Origin: Aquipseudomonas ullengensis
GTDB lineage: Bacteria; Pseudomonadota; Gammaproteobacteria; Pseudomonadales; Pseudomonadaceae
Length of the DNA stretch: 64,000 bases
NCBI RefSeq assembly: GCF_014174475.1
Contig: NZ_JACJUD010000002.1
Coordinates: 124,001-188,000 of the forward strand
Reading direction: 5' to 3'
Both the position numbers and the translations under genes were made by a program. The notes under the pieces were generated by a model. It did no database searches and was not told where the DNA came from. It saw only the letters and a program-made list of their open reading frames with translations. The first letter of the stretch is position 1. Each line of letters opens with the position of its first letter. Of this stretch, positions 47,734 through 63,989 are shown piece after piece.

Positions 47734-48335
47734 TGCAGATGGGCCTGGATTTCAGCCTGGTCGAAGAGCTGGTCGCCGGTGTCGATGAAGTCGGCCGTGG
47801 TCCGCTGTGCGGTCCGGTGGTGACTGCGGCGGTGATTCTCGACCCGGCGCGACCGATTCTTGGCCTCAACGACTCGAAGAAGCTCACCGAAGCGCGCCGC
47901 GAAAAACTCTTCGATGAAATCCGCGAGAAAGCCCTGGCCTGGTGCATTGCCCGCGCGGACGTGGAAGAGATCGATCGCCTGAACATCCTGCATGCCACCA
48001 TGCTGGCCATGCAGCGCGCGGTGGAAGGGCTCGGCGTCACGCCGCGTCTGGCACTGATCGACGGTAATCGCTGCCCGAAACTGGCGGTGCCCAGTGCGCC
48101 GGTGGTCAAGGGTGATAGCCAGGTGCCAGCCATCGCCGCCGCATCGATCCTGGCCAAGGTCAGTCGTGATCGCGAGATGCAGGAAATGGAGCGCCTCTAC
48201 CCCGGCTACGGTATCGGTGGCCACAAGGGCTACCCCACGCCTGTCCATCTGGAAGCGCTCAAGCGCCTGGGTGCCACGCCGATTCATCGGCGCTCCTTCG
48301 CCCCAGTGCGCAATGTGCTGGATGGAGTCGAGTAA
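47733..48335 (+). CDS. rnhB: Ribonuclease HII
   Basis: The 200-aa enzyme removes ribonucleotides from DNA. The active-site pair D18-E19 is in [15 protein letters not shown], with further acidic residues in [13 protein letters not shown] and LIDGN. It overlaps lpxB by one base, as in other gammaproteobacteria. Confidence 0.96.
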   Translation: MQMGLDFSLVEELVAGVDEVGRGPLCGPVVTAAVILDPARPILGLNDSKKLTEARREKLFDEIREKALAWCIARADVEEIDRLNILHATMLAMQRAVEGLGVTPRLALIDGNRCPKLAVPSAPVVKGDSQVPAIAAASILAKVSRDREMQEMERLYPGYGIGGHKGYPTPVHLEALKRLGATPIHRRSFAPVRNVLDGVE

Positions 48336-48373
48336 ACGCCGCACGGCTCGTTCGCCAGCTGTTGTTTAAGTCG

Positions 48374-48395
48374 AGGCCCGGTACAATCCGGGCCT
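48374..48395 (+). promoter_or_regulatory. Hairpin with TACAAT loop upstream of dnaE
   Basis: AGGCCCGG-TACAAT-CCGGGCCT is an 8-bp stem whose loop is a good -10 sequence. A TTGTTT lies only 14 bases upstream, too close for a normal -35. It may be a weak terminator of rnhB, a dnaE promoter, or both. Confidence 0.45.
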
Positions 48396-48425
48396 TATCG
48401 TTTTCGTGTTCTGTACGGGATTGTC

Positions 48426-51944
<3,519 letters not shown>

Positions 51945-52062
51945 GGAGCAGGCCGCGCGCTTGCCTTCTCGGCCTCGACCCTGGGCGCCTTATCCCTTAA
52001 GGTAAGGCGCAGTTGGAACCAGCCGCCCGGCCGCCACGGCCGCCGACTCAAGACGGATGCCT

Positions 52063-53013
52063 ATGAACCCGAATTTTCTCGACTTCGAACAGCCGATCGC
52101 CGACTTGCAAGCCAAGATCGAAGAGTTGCGCCTGGTCGGTAACGACAACGCGCTGAACATCGGGGACGAAATCTCCCGGCTGCAGGACAAGAGCAGCGCA
52201 TTGACCGAAAGCATTTTCGGCAACCTCAGCAGTTGGCAGATTTCCCAGCTCTCGCGCCATCCGCGTCGCCCCTACACCCTCGACTACATCGAACACATCT
52301 TCACCGAGTTCGACGAGCTGCACGGTGATCGTCACTTCTCCGACGATGCCGCGCTGGTTGGCGGTGTGGCGCGCCTGGATGGCCAGCCGGTAATGGTCAT
52401 CGGCCATCAGAAGGGGCGTGAGGTGCGCGAGAAGGTACGCCGCAATTTCGGCATGCCGCGCCCCGAGGGCTACCGTAAGGCTTGCCGCCTGATGGAAATG
52501 GCCGAGCGCTTCAAGCTGCCGATCCTGACCTTCATCGACACCCCGGGCGCGTATCCGGGTATCGATGCCGAAGAGCGTAACCAGAGCGAAGCCATCGCCT
52601 GGAACCTGCGCGTGATGGCCCGTCTGAAAACCCCGATCATCGCCACGGTAATCGGTGAGGGCGGCTCCGGTGGTGCGCTCGCCATCGGTGTTTGTGACCA
52701 GTTGAACATGCTGCAGTACTCCACCTATTCGGTGATCTCGCCCGAAGGTTGTGCCTCGATCCTGTGGAAAACCGCCGAGAAAGCGCCGGATGCGGCCGAG
52801 GCCATGGGTATCACCGCCGAGCGCCTGAAAGGCCTGGGTATCGTCGACAAGGTGATTGCCGAGCCTTTGGGCGGCGCTCACCGCGATCCGGTCACCGTGG
52901 CGGCCAATGTCCGCGAAGAGCTGCTGACGCAGCTGGCTGGCTTGCGCAAGCTGGATACCGACAAGCTCCTGCAGCGTCGCTACGATCGCCTGATGAGCTA
53001 TGGCCTGGCCTGA
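52063..53013 (+). CDS. accA: Acetyl-CoA carboxylase carboxyltransferase alpha subunit
   Basis: The 316-aa subunit pairs with AccD to make malonyl-CoA. It includes [17 protein letters not shown] and [18 protein letters not shown] 52063 ([15 protein letters not shown]) is chosen over ATG 52057 for the family start. A hairpin at 51985-52010 precedes it. Confidence 0.96.
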   Translation: MNPNFLDFEQPIADLQAKIEELRLVGNDNALNIGDEISRLQDKSSALTESIFGNLSSWQISQLSRHPRRPYTLDYIEHIFTEFDELHGDRHFSDDAALVGGVARLDGQPVMVIGHQKGREVREKVRRNFGMPRPEGYRKACRLMEMAERFKLPILTFIDTPGAYPGIDAEERNQSEAIAWNLRVMARLKTPIIATVIGEGGSGGALAIGVCDQLNMLQYSTYSVISPEGCASILWKTAEKAPDAAEAMGITAERLKGLGIVDKVIAEPLGGAHRDPVTVAANVREELLTQLAGLRKLDTDKLLQRRYDRLMSYGLA

Positions 53014-53033
53014 TTCAGGTACAGCACCAGACA

Positions 53034-53062
53034 CAACGGGCCTTCGGGCCCGTTGTTGTTTT
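53034..53062 (+). terminator. accA terminator
   Basis: CAACGGGCC-TTCG-GGCCCGTTG followed by TTGTTTT, a stable UUCG-type tetraloop hairpin, just before tilS. Confidence 0.85.
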
Positions 53063-53073
53063 AAGCTTGGCCG

Positions 53074-54390
53074 ATGATCGATCTCGAACAGCAGCTACTC
53101 GCAACCCTCGGCCCCTGGCGCAATGCGCCGGCCTGGCGCGTCGCCCTGTCCGGTGGGCTGGATTCCACCGTACTGCTGCATCTGCTGGCGCGCCTGAGTC
53201 GCCAGCAGGCGTTGCCGCCGTTGTCCGCTATTCATATTCATCACGGCCTGCAGGCTGTGGCCGACACCTGGCCGGAGCACTGCCGCCAGCTGTGTGCCGA
53301 GCTGGATGTGCCGCTGCAGGTCGAATTCGTGCAGGTCGACTCGGGAGCCAGCCTGGAGCGGGCGGCACGTGAGGCGCGTTATGCGGCATTTGCCCGACGA
53401 TTGGCCGAGGGCGAGCTGCTGCTGACTGGCCAGCACCGCGATGATCAGGCCGAAACCCTGCTTTTACGCCTGTTGCGTGGCGCTGGCGTACGCGGCCTGG
53501 CGAGCATGCCGGTGCAGCGGCCCCTGGGGCGTGGGCAGTTGGTGCGGCCGTTGCTGCAGGTGTCGCGCGCGGCGCTGGAGGCCTATGCCCGTGAGCAGGC
53601 GCTGGAGTGGGTCGAGGACCCTTCCAATAGCGATAGCCGCCTGGCGCGTAACTTCCTGCGCCGCGAGGTGTTGCCTGGTCTGGCGCCGCACTGGCCGCAG
53701 GCGGCAGGCAATCTGGCGCGTAGCGCCGGCCATCTGCGCGAGGCGCAGGAGCTGCTGGATGAACTGGCGTCGCTCGACCTGGGTACGGCCGATACCGACC
53801 ATGAGTTCGCCTGGCTGGGGTTGCCGTCGCTGGCGCTGGCCCCTCTGCAGGTTTTGTCCGATGCCCGCCAGCGCAATGCCCTGCGTCATTGGCTGGCAGC
53901 ATTCACCCCCTTGCCTGATAGCGAGCACTGGGCCGGCTGGCGTGATCTGCGTGATGCGGGGGGCGATGCGCTGCCGCTGTGGCGCTTGGCTGGTGGTGAA
54001 TTGCGCCGCGCCGACGGACGGTTGTGGTGGCTCTCGGGGGATTGGCTGAAGGCTCCGGGCCAGGCACAGCCGTGGCCTGATTCCGCTGTGCCCCTGGAAT
54101 TGCCTGGGAATGGCCAGGTACAGATCGTCGGGCAGGCGCCGTCGGGATCGCTGCAGGTGCGTTATCGCCAGGGTGGGGAAGTGCTGGTGGTGGCCGGGCG
54201 TGGTCACCGTGATCTCAAGCGCTTGCTCAACGAGCGCGGCATTCCGGCCTTCGTGCGCGGTCGCCTGCCATTGCTCTACCGTAACGACGAGCTGCTGGCG
54301 GTGGCCAATCTGCCGGGATTGGAGGCTGTGCAGCAGGGCGAGTGGCGGCTGTGCTGGCAGCCACCGACGAACGAGCAAGGTTTGAGCTGA
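53074..54390 (+). CDS. tilS: tRNA(Ile)-lysidine synthase
   Basis: The 438-aa N-type ATP enzyme changes C34 of tRNA-Ile to lysidine. The PP-loop is SGGLDS (26-31), and GQHRDDQAETLLLRLLRGAG follows. The C-terminal domain ends with RGIPAFVRGRLPLLY-like tRNA-binding segments. It is less strongly codon-biased than its neighbours. The pyrG promoter overlaps its stop. Confidence 0.95.
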   Translation: MIDLEQQLLATLGPWRNAPAWRVALSGGLDSTVLLHLLARLSRQQALPPLSAIHIHHGLQAVADTWPEHCRQLCAELDVPLQVEFVQVDSGASLERAAREARYAAFARRLAEGELLLTGQHRDDQAETLLLRLLRGAGVRGLASMPVQRPLGRGQLVRPLLQVSRAALEAYAREQALEWVEDPSNSDSRLARNFLRREVLPGLAPHWPQAAGNLARSAGHLREAQELLDELASLDLGTADTDHEFAWLGLPSLALAPLQVLSDARQRNALRHWLAAFTPLPDSEHWAGWRDLRDAGGDALPLWRLAGGELRRADGRLWWLSGDWLKAPGQAQPWPDSAVPLELPGNGQVQIVGQAPSGSLQVRYRQGGEVLVVAGRGHRDLKRLLNERGIPAFVRGRLPLLYRNDELLAVANLPGLEAVQQGEWRLCWQPPTNEQGLS

Positions 54391-54410
54391 AAGGGCCTTT
54401 CCGGTAGACT
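54382..54410 (+). promoter_or_regulatory. pyrG promoter
   Basis: TTGAGC (54382-54387), a 17-base spacer and TAGACT (54405-54410) overlap the end of tilS. This gives pyrG a leader of about 135 bases, in which no clear riboswitch was recognised. Confidence 0.6.
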
Positions 54411-54521
54411 ACGCTCCCGTCTTGTTACTGCTTTCTGCGGATTCCCTCGGAACCCGCGGCAGCTTGCTTATTTCAGGTTGGCCAGGTGCGCCGGCCTGCG
54501 CTTTCACCCCGGCGGCACTGA

Positions 54522-58419
<3,898 letters not shown>

Positions 58420-58511
58420 GCACTGCGCGGGCTTCGTACGCCATACGGCGTTGACGTTGGGTTCGCCTGACCTTTGCTCGCGACGTTTTCAGTAGTGGTA
58501 CAAGAAGTGGT

Positions 58512-58540
58512 AAAAGGGCAGCGCAAGCTGCCCTTTTCTT
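58512..58540 (+). terminator. eno terminator
   Basis: AAAAGGGCAGC-GCAA-GCTGCCCTTTT plus TCTT, a strong hairpin 93 bases past eno and 17 bases before ftsB. Confidence 0.9.
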
Positions 58541-58556
58541 ATGGATTCAGAGTTAG

Positions 58557-58838
58557 ATGGCTAAAGCTCCCTACTGGTTGTTCGTTGCCCTGCTATTGGT
58601 GCTTACTGCCCTGCAGTACCGCCTGTGGGTGGGTGAGGGCAGCCTGGCCCAGGTGACGGACCTCAAGCATCAGATCGCCGAACAACAGGGCGAGAACGAG
58701 CGCTTGCTGGAGCGTAACCGCATTCTCGAGGCCGAAGTGCTGGAGCTGAAGAAAGGCACCGAGACCGTTGAAGAGCGGGCTCGTCACGAGCTGGGCATGG
58801 TCAAAGAGGGCGAGACCCTCTATCAGTTGGCCGAATGA
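58557..58838 (+). CDS. ftsB: Cell division protein FtsB
   Basis: The 93-aa bitopic protein has one N-terminal helix (LFVALLLVLTALQYRLWV) and a periplasmic coiled coil (QIAEQQGENERLLERNRILEA), ending in the ARHELGMVKEGE motif. It joins FtsL and FtsQ at the septum. The ispD start overlaps its stop. Confidence 0.95.
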   Translation: MAKAPYWLFVALLLVLTALQYRLWVGEGSLAQVTDLKHQIAEQQGENERLLERNRILEAEVLELKKGTETVEERARHELGMVKEGETLYQLAE

Positions 58839-59545
58839 CCCGCGCTGTCTTGCCGGCGTTCTGGGTGGTGATTCCCGCCGCTGGCGTGGGTTCACGCATG
58901 CGCGCCGACCGTCCCAAGCAGTACCTGCAGCTGGCCGGCCGGACCATCCTCGAACACACCCTCGATTGTTTCCTCGACCATCCGCAGCTCAAGGGCCTGG
59001 TGCTCTGCCTGTCGGTGGGCGATCCCTATTGGCCGGAATTGCCCGGCGCCAGCGACCCGCGAATCCAGCGTGCCGATGGCGGTAACGAGCGTGCCGACTC
59101 GGTGCTCAGTGGTCTGCTGCGCCTGCTCGAGCTGGGCGCGCAGGAAGATGACTGGGTGCTGGTGCATGACGCCGCGCGACCCAACCTGTCCCGGCATGAT
59201 CTCGATCAGCTGTTGCTGGAGCTGGCAGACGACCCGGTTGGCGGCCTGCTGGCGGTGCCGGCGCGCGACACCCTCAAGCGTGCCGGCGCGGATGGTCGCG
59301 TGGCGGAAACCGTGGACCGCAGCCAGATCTGGCAGGCCTACACGCCGCAGATGTTCCACTTTGCCGCCTTGCACCGCGCCCTGGCCGATGCCCTGGTGGC
59401 TGGCGTGGCGGTGACCGATGAAGCCTCGGCGCTGGAGTGGGCCGGTCTGGCCCCGCGTCTGGTGGAGGGGCGGGCGGACAACCTGAAGATCACCCGCCCT
59501 GAGGACCTGGACTGGTTGCGTCAGCGCTGGTCTAACAAGGTCTGA
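58835..59545 (+). CDS. ispD: 2-C-methyl-D-erythritol 4-phosphate cytidylyltransferase
   Basis: The 236-aa MEP-pathway enzyme has the nucleotide site VIPAAGVGSRMRADRPKQY, and WVLVHDAARPN. It overlaps ftsB (ATGA). It is a GT-A-like fold and works after Dxr. Confidence 0.95.
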   Translation: MTRAVLPAFWVVIPAAGVGSRMRADRPKQYLQLAGRTILEHTLDCFLDHPQLKGLVLCLSVGDPYWPELPGASDPRIQRADGGNERADSVLSGLLRLLELGAQEDDWVLVHDAARPNLSRHDLDQLLLELADDPVGGLLAVPARDTLKRAGADGRVAETVDRSQIWQAYTPQMFHFAALHRALADALVAGVAVTDEASALEWAGLAPRLVEGRADNLKITRPEDLDWLRQRWSNKV

Positions 59546-59553
59546 GGGAGCTT

Positions 59554-59614
59554 GTAGGAGCCAGCTTGCTGGCGATCAGTCGGGTGGCGATCGCCAGTAA
59601 GCTGGCTCCTACAG
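59554..59614. repeat. REP doublet (REPIN), AGCCAGCTTGCTGGC type
   Basis: GTAGGAGCCAGCTTGCTGG (left) and CCAGTAAGCTGGCTCCTAC (right) are inverted with one core difference around an 11-base spacer. It lies between convergent ispD and the chemoreceptor gene, where it may also act as a terminator-like block. Confidence 0.87.
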
Positions 59615-59620
59615 GGCAGG

Positions 59621-61753
59621 CTACACCCTGAACTGATTGATCAACCGACGTTGCTGCTCGGCCAGCTTGGTCAGTTCGGCGCTGGCCTGGCTGGCTTCGT
59701 CGGCGCCACCGGCCACTTCCGCGGCGACCTGGCCGATGTTGGTGACGTTGCGGTTGATGTCCTCGGCTACCGCGCTCTGCTCCTCGGCGGCACTGGCAAT
59801 CTGGGTGTTCATGTCGTTGATCACCGACACCGCCTGGGTAATCGATTCCAGCGCCTCGGCGGCGATCGCCGCCTGTTGCACGCTTTCGTCGGTGCGCGTC
59901 TGGCTCTGCTCCATGACGCTGACCACTTCACGGGTGCCTTGCTGCAGTTGCTGGATCATCGCCTGGATTTCTTCGGTGGCCTGCTGGGTTTTCTGCGCCA
60001 GGTTGCGCACCTCATCGGCAACCACGGCGAAGCCGCGGCCCTGTTCGCCGGCCCGTGCGGCTTCGATGGCGGCGTTGAGCGCCAACAGGTTGGTTTGCTC
60101 GGCGATGCCGCGGATGGCGGTGAGGATCGCGTTGATGTTCTCGCTGTCCTTGGCCAGGGTCTGCACCACGCTGGTGGCACGGCCGATCTCGGTGGCCAGC
60201 GCGGCAATCGCCGTCGAGGTCTTGTGCACGATGTTCTTGCCGTCGTTGGCCGAGCGGTCGGCATGGTTGGCGGCTTCGGCGGCCAGGGTCGCGTTGCGTG
60301 CCACGTCCTGGGCGGTGGCGGTCATCTCGTGCACGGCGGTGGCGACCTGGTCGATCTCGGCCATCTGCTTCTGCACGCCCTGGTTGGTGCGGATGGCGAT
60401 GTCGGCGGTGTGCTCGGAGGAGTCGCTGACCTTCTGCACCGAGCCCACCACGTCGCGGATCATGCCCTGCAGCTTGTTGAGGAAGGTGTTGAAGCCATTG
60501 GCGATCTGCCCCAGCTCGTCGGCGCGGTCGACGTTCAGGCGCACAGTGAGGTCGCCATCGCCCTTGGCGATATCGTCGAGCATGCCGACCATCTGCTTCA
60601 GCGGGCGGGCGATACCGTAACCGACAAACCAGATCACCAGCAGGCCGATGGCGGCGATGATCAGGCCGACCACGCTCATGCCGATGGTGTCTTCGTGGGC
60701 CTGGTCGGCCAGCACGTCCTGCAACTGCTTGAGGTCGGCGAATACGGCGGAAGTCGGCAGCTCGATGGCCAGCGTCCAGCGGGTGCTGGTGCCGGCAACC
60801 TGGAACGGCAGCAGCAGCTGGAAGACCTGGCGCTCCTCGTCGAGATTGGAGATGGGCGCGGTGCCCGAGCTTTGCTTGAGTTGGCTGGCCAAAGTGTCGC
60901 CGAGCGCCTTGCCGGCAGGTTGGCCGATCAGGCTGGCGTCCTTGGTGGCAGCGATCAGGGTGCCATTGCCGGCGACCAGGGCCAGCTCGCCGGCGCCGTC
61001 ATAGAGGCCGCTCTTGGCGTTGGTCAACAGGCCCTGGATGAAGTCGAGGGCAAAATCGTTGCCCACCGCGCCTTTGAACTGGCCGCCGACCAGGATCGGC
61101 GCGTTGAACGAGGCCACCAGTACCTGCTTGCCGCCGAAGTCATAGGAGGCCGGGTCGATGACACAGGGCTGCTTGCTGGCTTTCGGGCACAGGTAGTACT
61201 CGCCCTCACGCACGCCGGTGGGCAGCACCTTTTCGCTTTCCATCAACTCGACGGTCAGCGGCTCCAGCTTGAGCTCGCTGCCGCTGCGGTACCACCAGGG
61301 CATGTAGCGGCCGGTGGCGTCGTAGCCACTTTCCTTCTGCCCCGCATACAGGTCGTCCTCCTGGTCGAAGGCATTGGCCTCCCAGCCGATGTAGAAGTCG
61401 ATCAATTGCGGGTTGGCCTTGAGGTTCTCGCCGACCAGGGCGGTCAGCTCGTCGCGACTGAGGTTGATGGCGGTGCCATCGGTGGCGCCCAGGCGGCTGT
61501 TGAGGGTGGCCAGGGACTTGGCCTGGGTCATGGGCACTTCGAACTGGCGCTGCAGCTGGCCGACCTGGGCTTCGGCCAGTGCTACCAGGCGCTGGTTGAT
61601 GACCTGCTCGAGCAGGTCATGGCTGCGCTCCTGCAGCAGGGCCTGGGTGCGTGAGCTGGTGTACAGCGCATACAGCACGAGGGCAACGACGACTGCGAGG
61701 ATGCTGGCGCCCGCCAGGGCCGCGACGGAAAACTGAATCGACTTGAATCGCAT
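59621..61753 (-). CDS. Methyl-accepting chemotaxis protein with Cache sensor
   Basis: The 710-aa receptor has TM1 (about 9-31), a periplasmic double-Cache-like domain (about 40-340, with [11 protein letters not shown] and YMPWWYRS), TM2 (about 357-379), a HAMP domain ([10 protein letters not shown]) and the cytoplasmic signalling helices. The tip [19 protein letters not shown] is exact. There is no C-terminal CheR pentapeptide. The N-terminus recalls TlpQ-like receptors, but ligand and name are uncertain. A sigma-28-like promoter precedes it. Confidence 0.92.
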   Translation of the reverse strand: MRFKSIQFSVAALAGASILAVVVALVLYALYTSSRTQALLQERSHDLLEQVINQRLVALAEAQVGQLQRQFEVPMTQAKSLATLNSRLGATDGTAINLSRDELTALVGENLKANPQLIDFYIGWEANAFDQEDDLYAGQKESGYDATGRYMPWWYRSGSELKLEPLTVELMESEKVLPTGVREGEYYLCPKASKQPCVIDPASYDFGGKQVLVASFNAPILVGGQFKGAVGNDFALDFIQGLLTNAKSGLYDGAGELALVAGNGTLIAATKDASLIGQPAGKALGDTLASQLKQSSGTAPISNLDEERQVFQLLLPFQVAGTSTRWTLAIELPTSAVFADLKQLQDVLADQAHEDTIGMSVVGLIIAAIGLLVIWFVGYGIARPLKQMVGMLDDIAKGDGDLTVRLNVDRADELGQIANGFNTFLNKLQGMIRDVVGSVQKVSDSSEHTADIAIRTNQGVQKQMAEIDQVATAVHEMTATAQDVARNATLAAEAANHADRSANDGKNIVHKTSTAIAALATEIGRATSVVQTLAKDSENINAILTAIRGIAEQTNLLALNAAIEAARAGEQGRGFAVVADEVRNLAQKTQQATEEIQAMIQQLQQGTREVVSVMEQSQTRTDESVQQAAIAAEALESITQAVSVINDMNTQIASAAEEQSAVAEDINRNVTNIGQVAAEVAGGADEASQASAELTKLAEQQRRLINQFRV

Positions 61754-61791
61754 GGGAACTCCGCAGTGTCTAGATTGCGCCTGTCCCTGGC

Positions 61792-61819
61792 ATATCGGCC
61801 GCTGGCCGGAAAAGCATTA
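61792..61819 (-). promoter_or_regulatory. Sigma-28 (FliA)-like promoter of the chemoreceptor
   Basis: Reading leftward TAAT (61819-61816), 16 bases, then GCCGATAT (61799-61792), close to TAAA-N15-GCCGATAA. Predicted start lies about 30 bases before the ATG, consistent with motility control. Confidence 0.6.
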
Positions 61820-61861
61820 GCCTCTGCAACTAGCAAAGATGGCGACAAGTCATAGTTCAAG

Positions 61862-61877
61862 CAGGACAGTTGTCCTG
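61862..61877. promoter_or_regulatory. Palindrome CAGGACA-GT-TGTCCTG
   Basis: A perfect 7+7 inverted repeat covers a possible -35 (TTGTCC, 61870-61875) of the M48 protease gene, with TAGCAT at 61893-61898 as -10 at 17 bases. It looks like an operator; the regulator is unknown. Confidence 0.45.
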
Positions 61878-61926
61878 AAGCCAAGGGCGCCCTAGCATAC
61901 GGCGCTCGTTTGAAATGGAGATTCAC

Positions 61927-62742
61927 ATGCATACCTTGTTTCGTCTGGCGGCCATTGCCGGCTGCTCCCTGTTGGCCGCCTGCCAGGCCGTTAACACCAC
62001 CAGTGGCGGCGCAGTAGGCGTCGAGCGCAAGCAGTACATGTTCAGCATGCTGTCTGCACAGGAGGTCGACGGCATGTACGCCAAGGCCTATCAGGAGACG
62101 CTGAGCGAGGCCTCTACCCAGGGGGCGCTGGACAAGAACAGCAAGAATGCCGCGCGCGTCAGTGCCATTGCCAAGCGGCTGATTGCCCAGGCGCCGGTGT
62201 TCCGTGCCGATGCGGCGCAGTGGGACTGGCAGGTCAATCTGATCCAGAGCGACGAACTCAACGCCAACTGCGGCCCCGGTGGCAAGATCATCGTCTACAG
62301 CGGCCTGATCACCCAGTTGCAGCTGACCGATGCCGAGCTGGCGGCGGTGATGGGCCACGAGATCGCCCACGCCTTGCGCGAGCACAGCCGCGAGGCGATG
62401 TCCAAGGCCTACGGCACACAGATGGCGACCCAGATGGGCTCAGCCCTGCTCGGGTTGGGTGATGTCGGTAAGCAGATGGCCGATACCGGCGTGGAGTACC
62501 TGATGACTCTGCCTAACAGCCGGTCCAACGAAAACGAGGCGGATATCATCGGCCTGGAACTGTCCGCTCGCGCCGGTTACGACCCGAACGCGGCCATCAC
62601 TCTGTGGCAGAAGATGAGCAAGGCCGGTGGCGGTGCGCCGCCGGAGTTCATGAGCACCCACCCCTCGTCCACCAGCCGGATCGACGCGCTGCAGGCGGCA
62701 ATTCCCAAGGTGATGCCGCTGTATCAGCAAGCCAAGAAGTGA
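61927..62742 (+). CDS. M48 family metalloprotease, lipoprotein (LoiP/YggG-like)
   Basis: The 271-aa protein has a lipobox LLAAC with Cys19, then the zinc motif HEIAH at H144-H148 and a third ligand E204 in NENEADIIGLEL. The tail HPSSTSRIDALQAAIPK is typical of this group. It is probably a periplasmic outer-membrane-tethered protease involved in envelope quality control. ATG 61927 is chosen because GGAG lies 6 bases away; the upstream ATG at 61915 would spoil the signal peptide. Confidence 0.9.
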   Translation: MHTLFRLAAIAGCSLLAACQAVNTTSGGAVGVERKQYMFSMLSAQEVDGMYAKAYQETLSEASTQGALDKNSKNAARVSAIAKRLIAQAPVFRADAAQWDWQVNLIQSDELNANCGPGGKIIVYSGLITQLQLTDAELAAVMGHEIAHALREHSREAMSKAYGTQMATQMGSALLGLGDVGKQMADTGVEYLMTLPNSRSNENEADIIGLELSARAGYDPNAAITLWQKMSKAGGGAPPEFMSTHPSSTSRIDALQAAIPKVMPLYQQAKK

Positions 62743-62746
62743 TGGA

Positions 62747-62772
62747 AAAGCCGGCGCCGAGGGCGCCGGTTT
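62747..62772. terminator. Short hairpin between convergent genes
   Basis: CCGGCGCC-GAG-GGCGCCGG with AAA/TTT edges separates the M48 gene from the NTF2-like gene. The T-run is short, so strength is uncertain. Confidence 0.55.
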
Positions 62773-62776
62773 AGTT

Positions 62777-63220
62777 TCAGGGTAGGGCTTTTTCGGCGAA
62801 GGGTTGGGTCTGCAGGCCCAACTGGGAGCGGAAGCTCTCCATGTCGAACATGGTGCAGATTTCGCGAATGTCGCCAGCCGGGGTCAGCGTCCAGAAGGCC
62901 ATGGCCGAGATGGAGAGCACCTTGTCGCTGGGCGGATAGCCCAGGGCCGGCTTTTCGATGGTGCCGATCAGGGTGCTCCAAGTGACCACCTTGTTGCCTT
63001 CGGCGATGCATTCTTCGAGTACCACTTCCAGCTCCGGCATGGCGCTGCGGATTTCCTGCACCATGCGGGTAAAACCGTGGCTGTCCAGCGCGCGGCCCAT
63101 GAACGAGCTCTTGTAGAGGAAGTCGGCGCTGTGCAACTGCTCGGCGAGCGCCAGGCGACCCTTGTTCCAACTCAGGTCGATATGCTGGCGTACCCGCTTT
63201 TTCATCTCATCCAGTGACAT
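62777..63220 (-). CDS. SnoaL/NTF2-like protein (ester-cyclase type)
   Basis: The 147-aa protein looks like a SnoaL-type alpha+beta barrel: N-terminal helix with RQHIDLSWNKGRLALAEQ, then FLYKSSFMGRALDSHGF, and the strand pattern NKVVTWSTLIGTI. No catalytic set can be assigned. No signal peptide. AAGGAG lies at the ATG. The function is unknown; such folds are used as enzymes or binding domains. Confidence 0.75.
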   Translation of the reverse strand: MSLDEMKKRVRQHIDLSWNKGRLALAEQLHSADFLYKSSFMGRALDSHGFTRMVQEIRSAMPELEVVLEECIAEGNKVVTWSTLIGTIEKPALGYPPSDKVLSISAMAFWTLTPAGDIREICTMFDMESFRSQLGLQTQPFAEKALP

Positions 63221-63234
63221 TTACTGCTCCTTGG

Positions 63235-63277
63235 TCGGGCTGGCTGTGCAACTCCTTGCACAGATTACCCAGCCCGA
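63235..63277. other. Stable two-tier hairpin upstream of the SnoaL-like gene
   Basis: TCGGGCTGG (63235-63243) pairs with CCAGCCCGA (63269-63277), and inside CTGTGCAA (63244-63251) pairs with TTGCACAG (63256-63263) around a 4-base loop. On the leftward RNA the loop reads GGAG. No T-tract follows, so it is not an ordinary terminator. Confidence 0.6.
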
Positions 63278-63323
63278 TCGAGGTTGGCATCTGCCCCTGG
63301 AATGGGTGTGGCGCAGGCCGTTT

Positions 63324-63908
63324 TCAGCCGCCGGCGCCAATCCCCAGTGCCTGACAGCTCGCGTAGATCGCCAGGGCGGCAAAGGCCAGGGCGGCGAGGC
63401 GACGAATGAGCGTCAGCGGCAGACGATCGGCAGCGAAGTTACCTGCCAATACCACCGGCACGTTGGCCAGCAGCATGCCCAGCGTGGTGCCGATCACCAC
63501 CCAGAGCAGGTCCGGGTACTGCGCCGCCAGCATGACCGTGGCGATTTGCGTCTTGTCGCCCATCTCGGCAAGGAAGAACGCGATCAGCGTGGTCAGGAAC
63601 GGGCCGAAGCGCTTGAGGCGGGACTCTTCATCGTCGTCCAGCTTGTCCGGTACCAGGGTCCACAGCGCGACGGCGGCGAAGCAGGCGGCGAGGATCCAGC
63701 GCAGGGTGGTGGGCGAGAAGAACCCGGCAACCCAGTTGCCGGCGGCACCGGCGACGAAGTGGTTGGCCAGGGTGGCGACGAGAATGCCCCAGATGATCGG
63801 CCAGGGGCGGCGGAAGCGGCATGCCAGGACGAGTGCGAGCAGTTGCGTCTTGTCGCCAATTTCGGCGAGGGCGACGATTCCAGTGGGGACGAGCAGGGAT
63901 TCCAACAT
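63324..63908 (-). CDS. GDT1/TMEM165 (UPF0016) cation exporter
   Basis: The 194-aa membrane protein has about six helices and two repeats of the EGDKT motif: E16-IGDKT (to T21) and E115-MGDKT (to T120). In bacteria this family (MneA-like) exports manganese and is often controlled by a yybP-ykoY riboswitch, the end of which seems to lie upstream here. Confidence 0.88.
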   Translation of the reverse strand: MLESLLVPTGIVALAEIGDKTQLLALVLACRFRRPWPIIWGILVATLANHFVAGAAGNWVAGFFSPTTLRWILAACFAAVALWTLVPDKLDDDEESRLKRFGPFLTTLIAFFLAEMGDKTQIATVMLAAQYPDLLWVVIGTTLGMLLANVPVVLAGNFAADRLPLTLIRRLAALAFAALAIYASCQALGIGAGG

Positions 63909-63940
63909 CAGGCGGTTCCTAAGGGGCGGGTTTGACTGTT

Positions 63941-63989
63941 CTATGACACGTACTACCTCCCCGCCCCGGGTAAGGTGTGCGTGTCATAG
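63941..63989 (-). promoter_or_regulatory. Perfect 10-bp inverted repeat in the exporter leader
   Basis: CTATGACACG (63941-63950) and CGTGTCATAG (63980-63989) are exact complements with a 29-base loop. Leftward, the loop contains GGGGCGGGG, which could also pair with CCCGCCCC (63929-63922) next to the AGGA ribosome site. This looks like a switchable expression platform. Confidence 0.6.

Noticed and set aside
59651..61654. 667-codon plus-strand frame opposite the chemoreceptor
   Set aside because: Gly/His/Val-rich shadow; the receptor signalling tip is exact on the minus strand.
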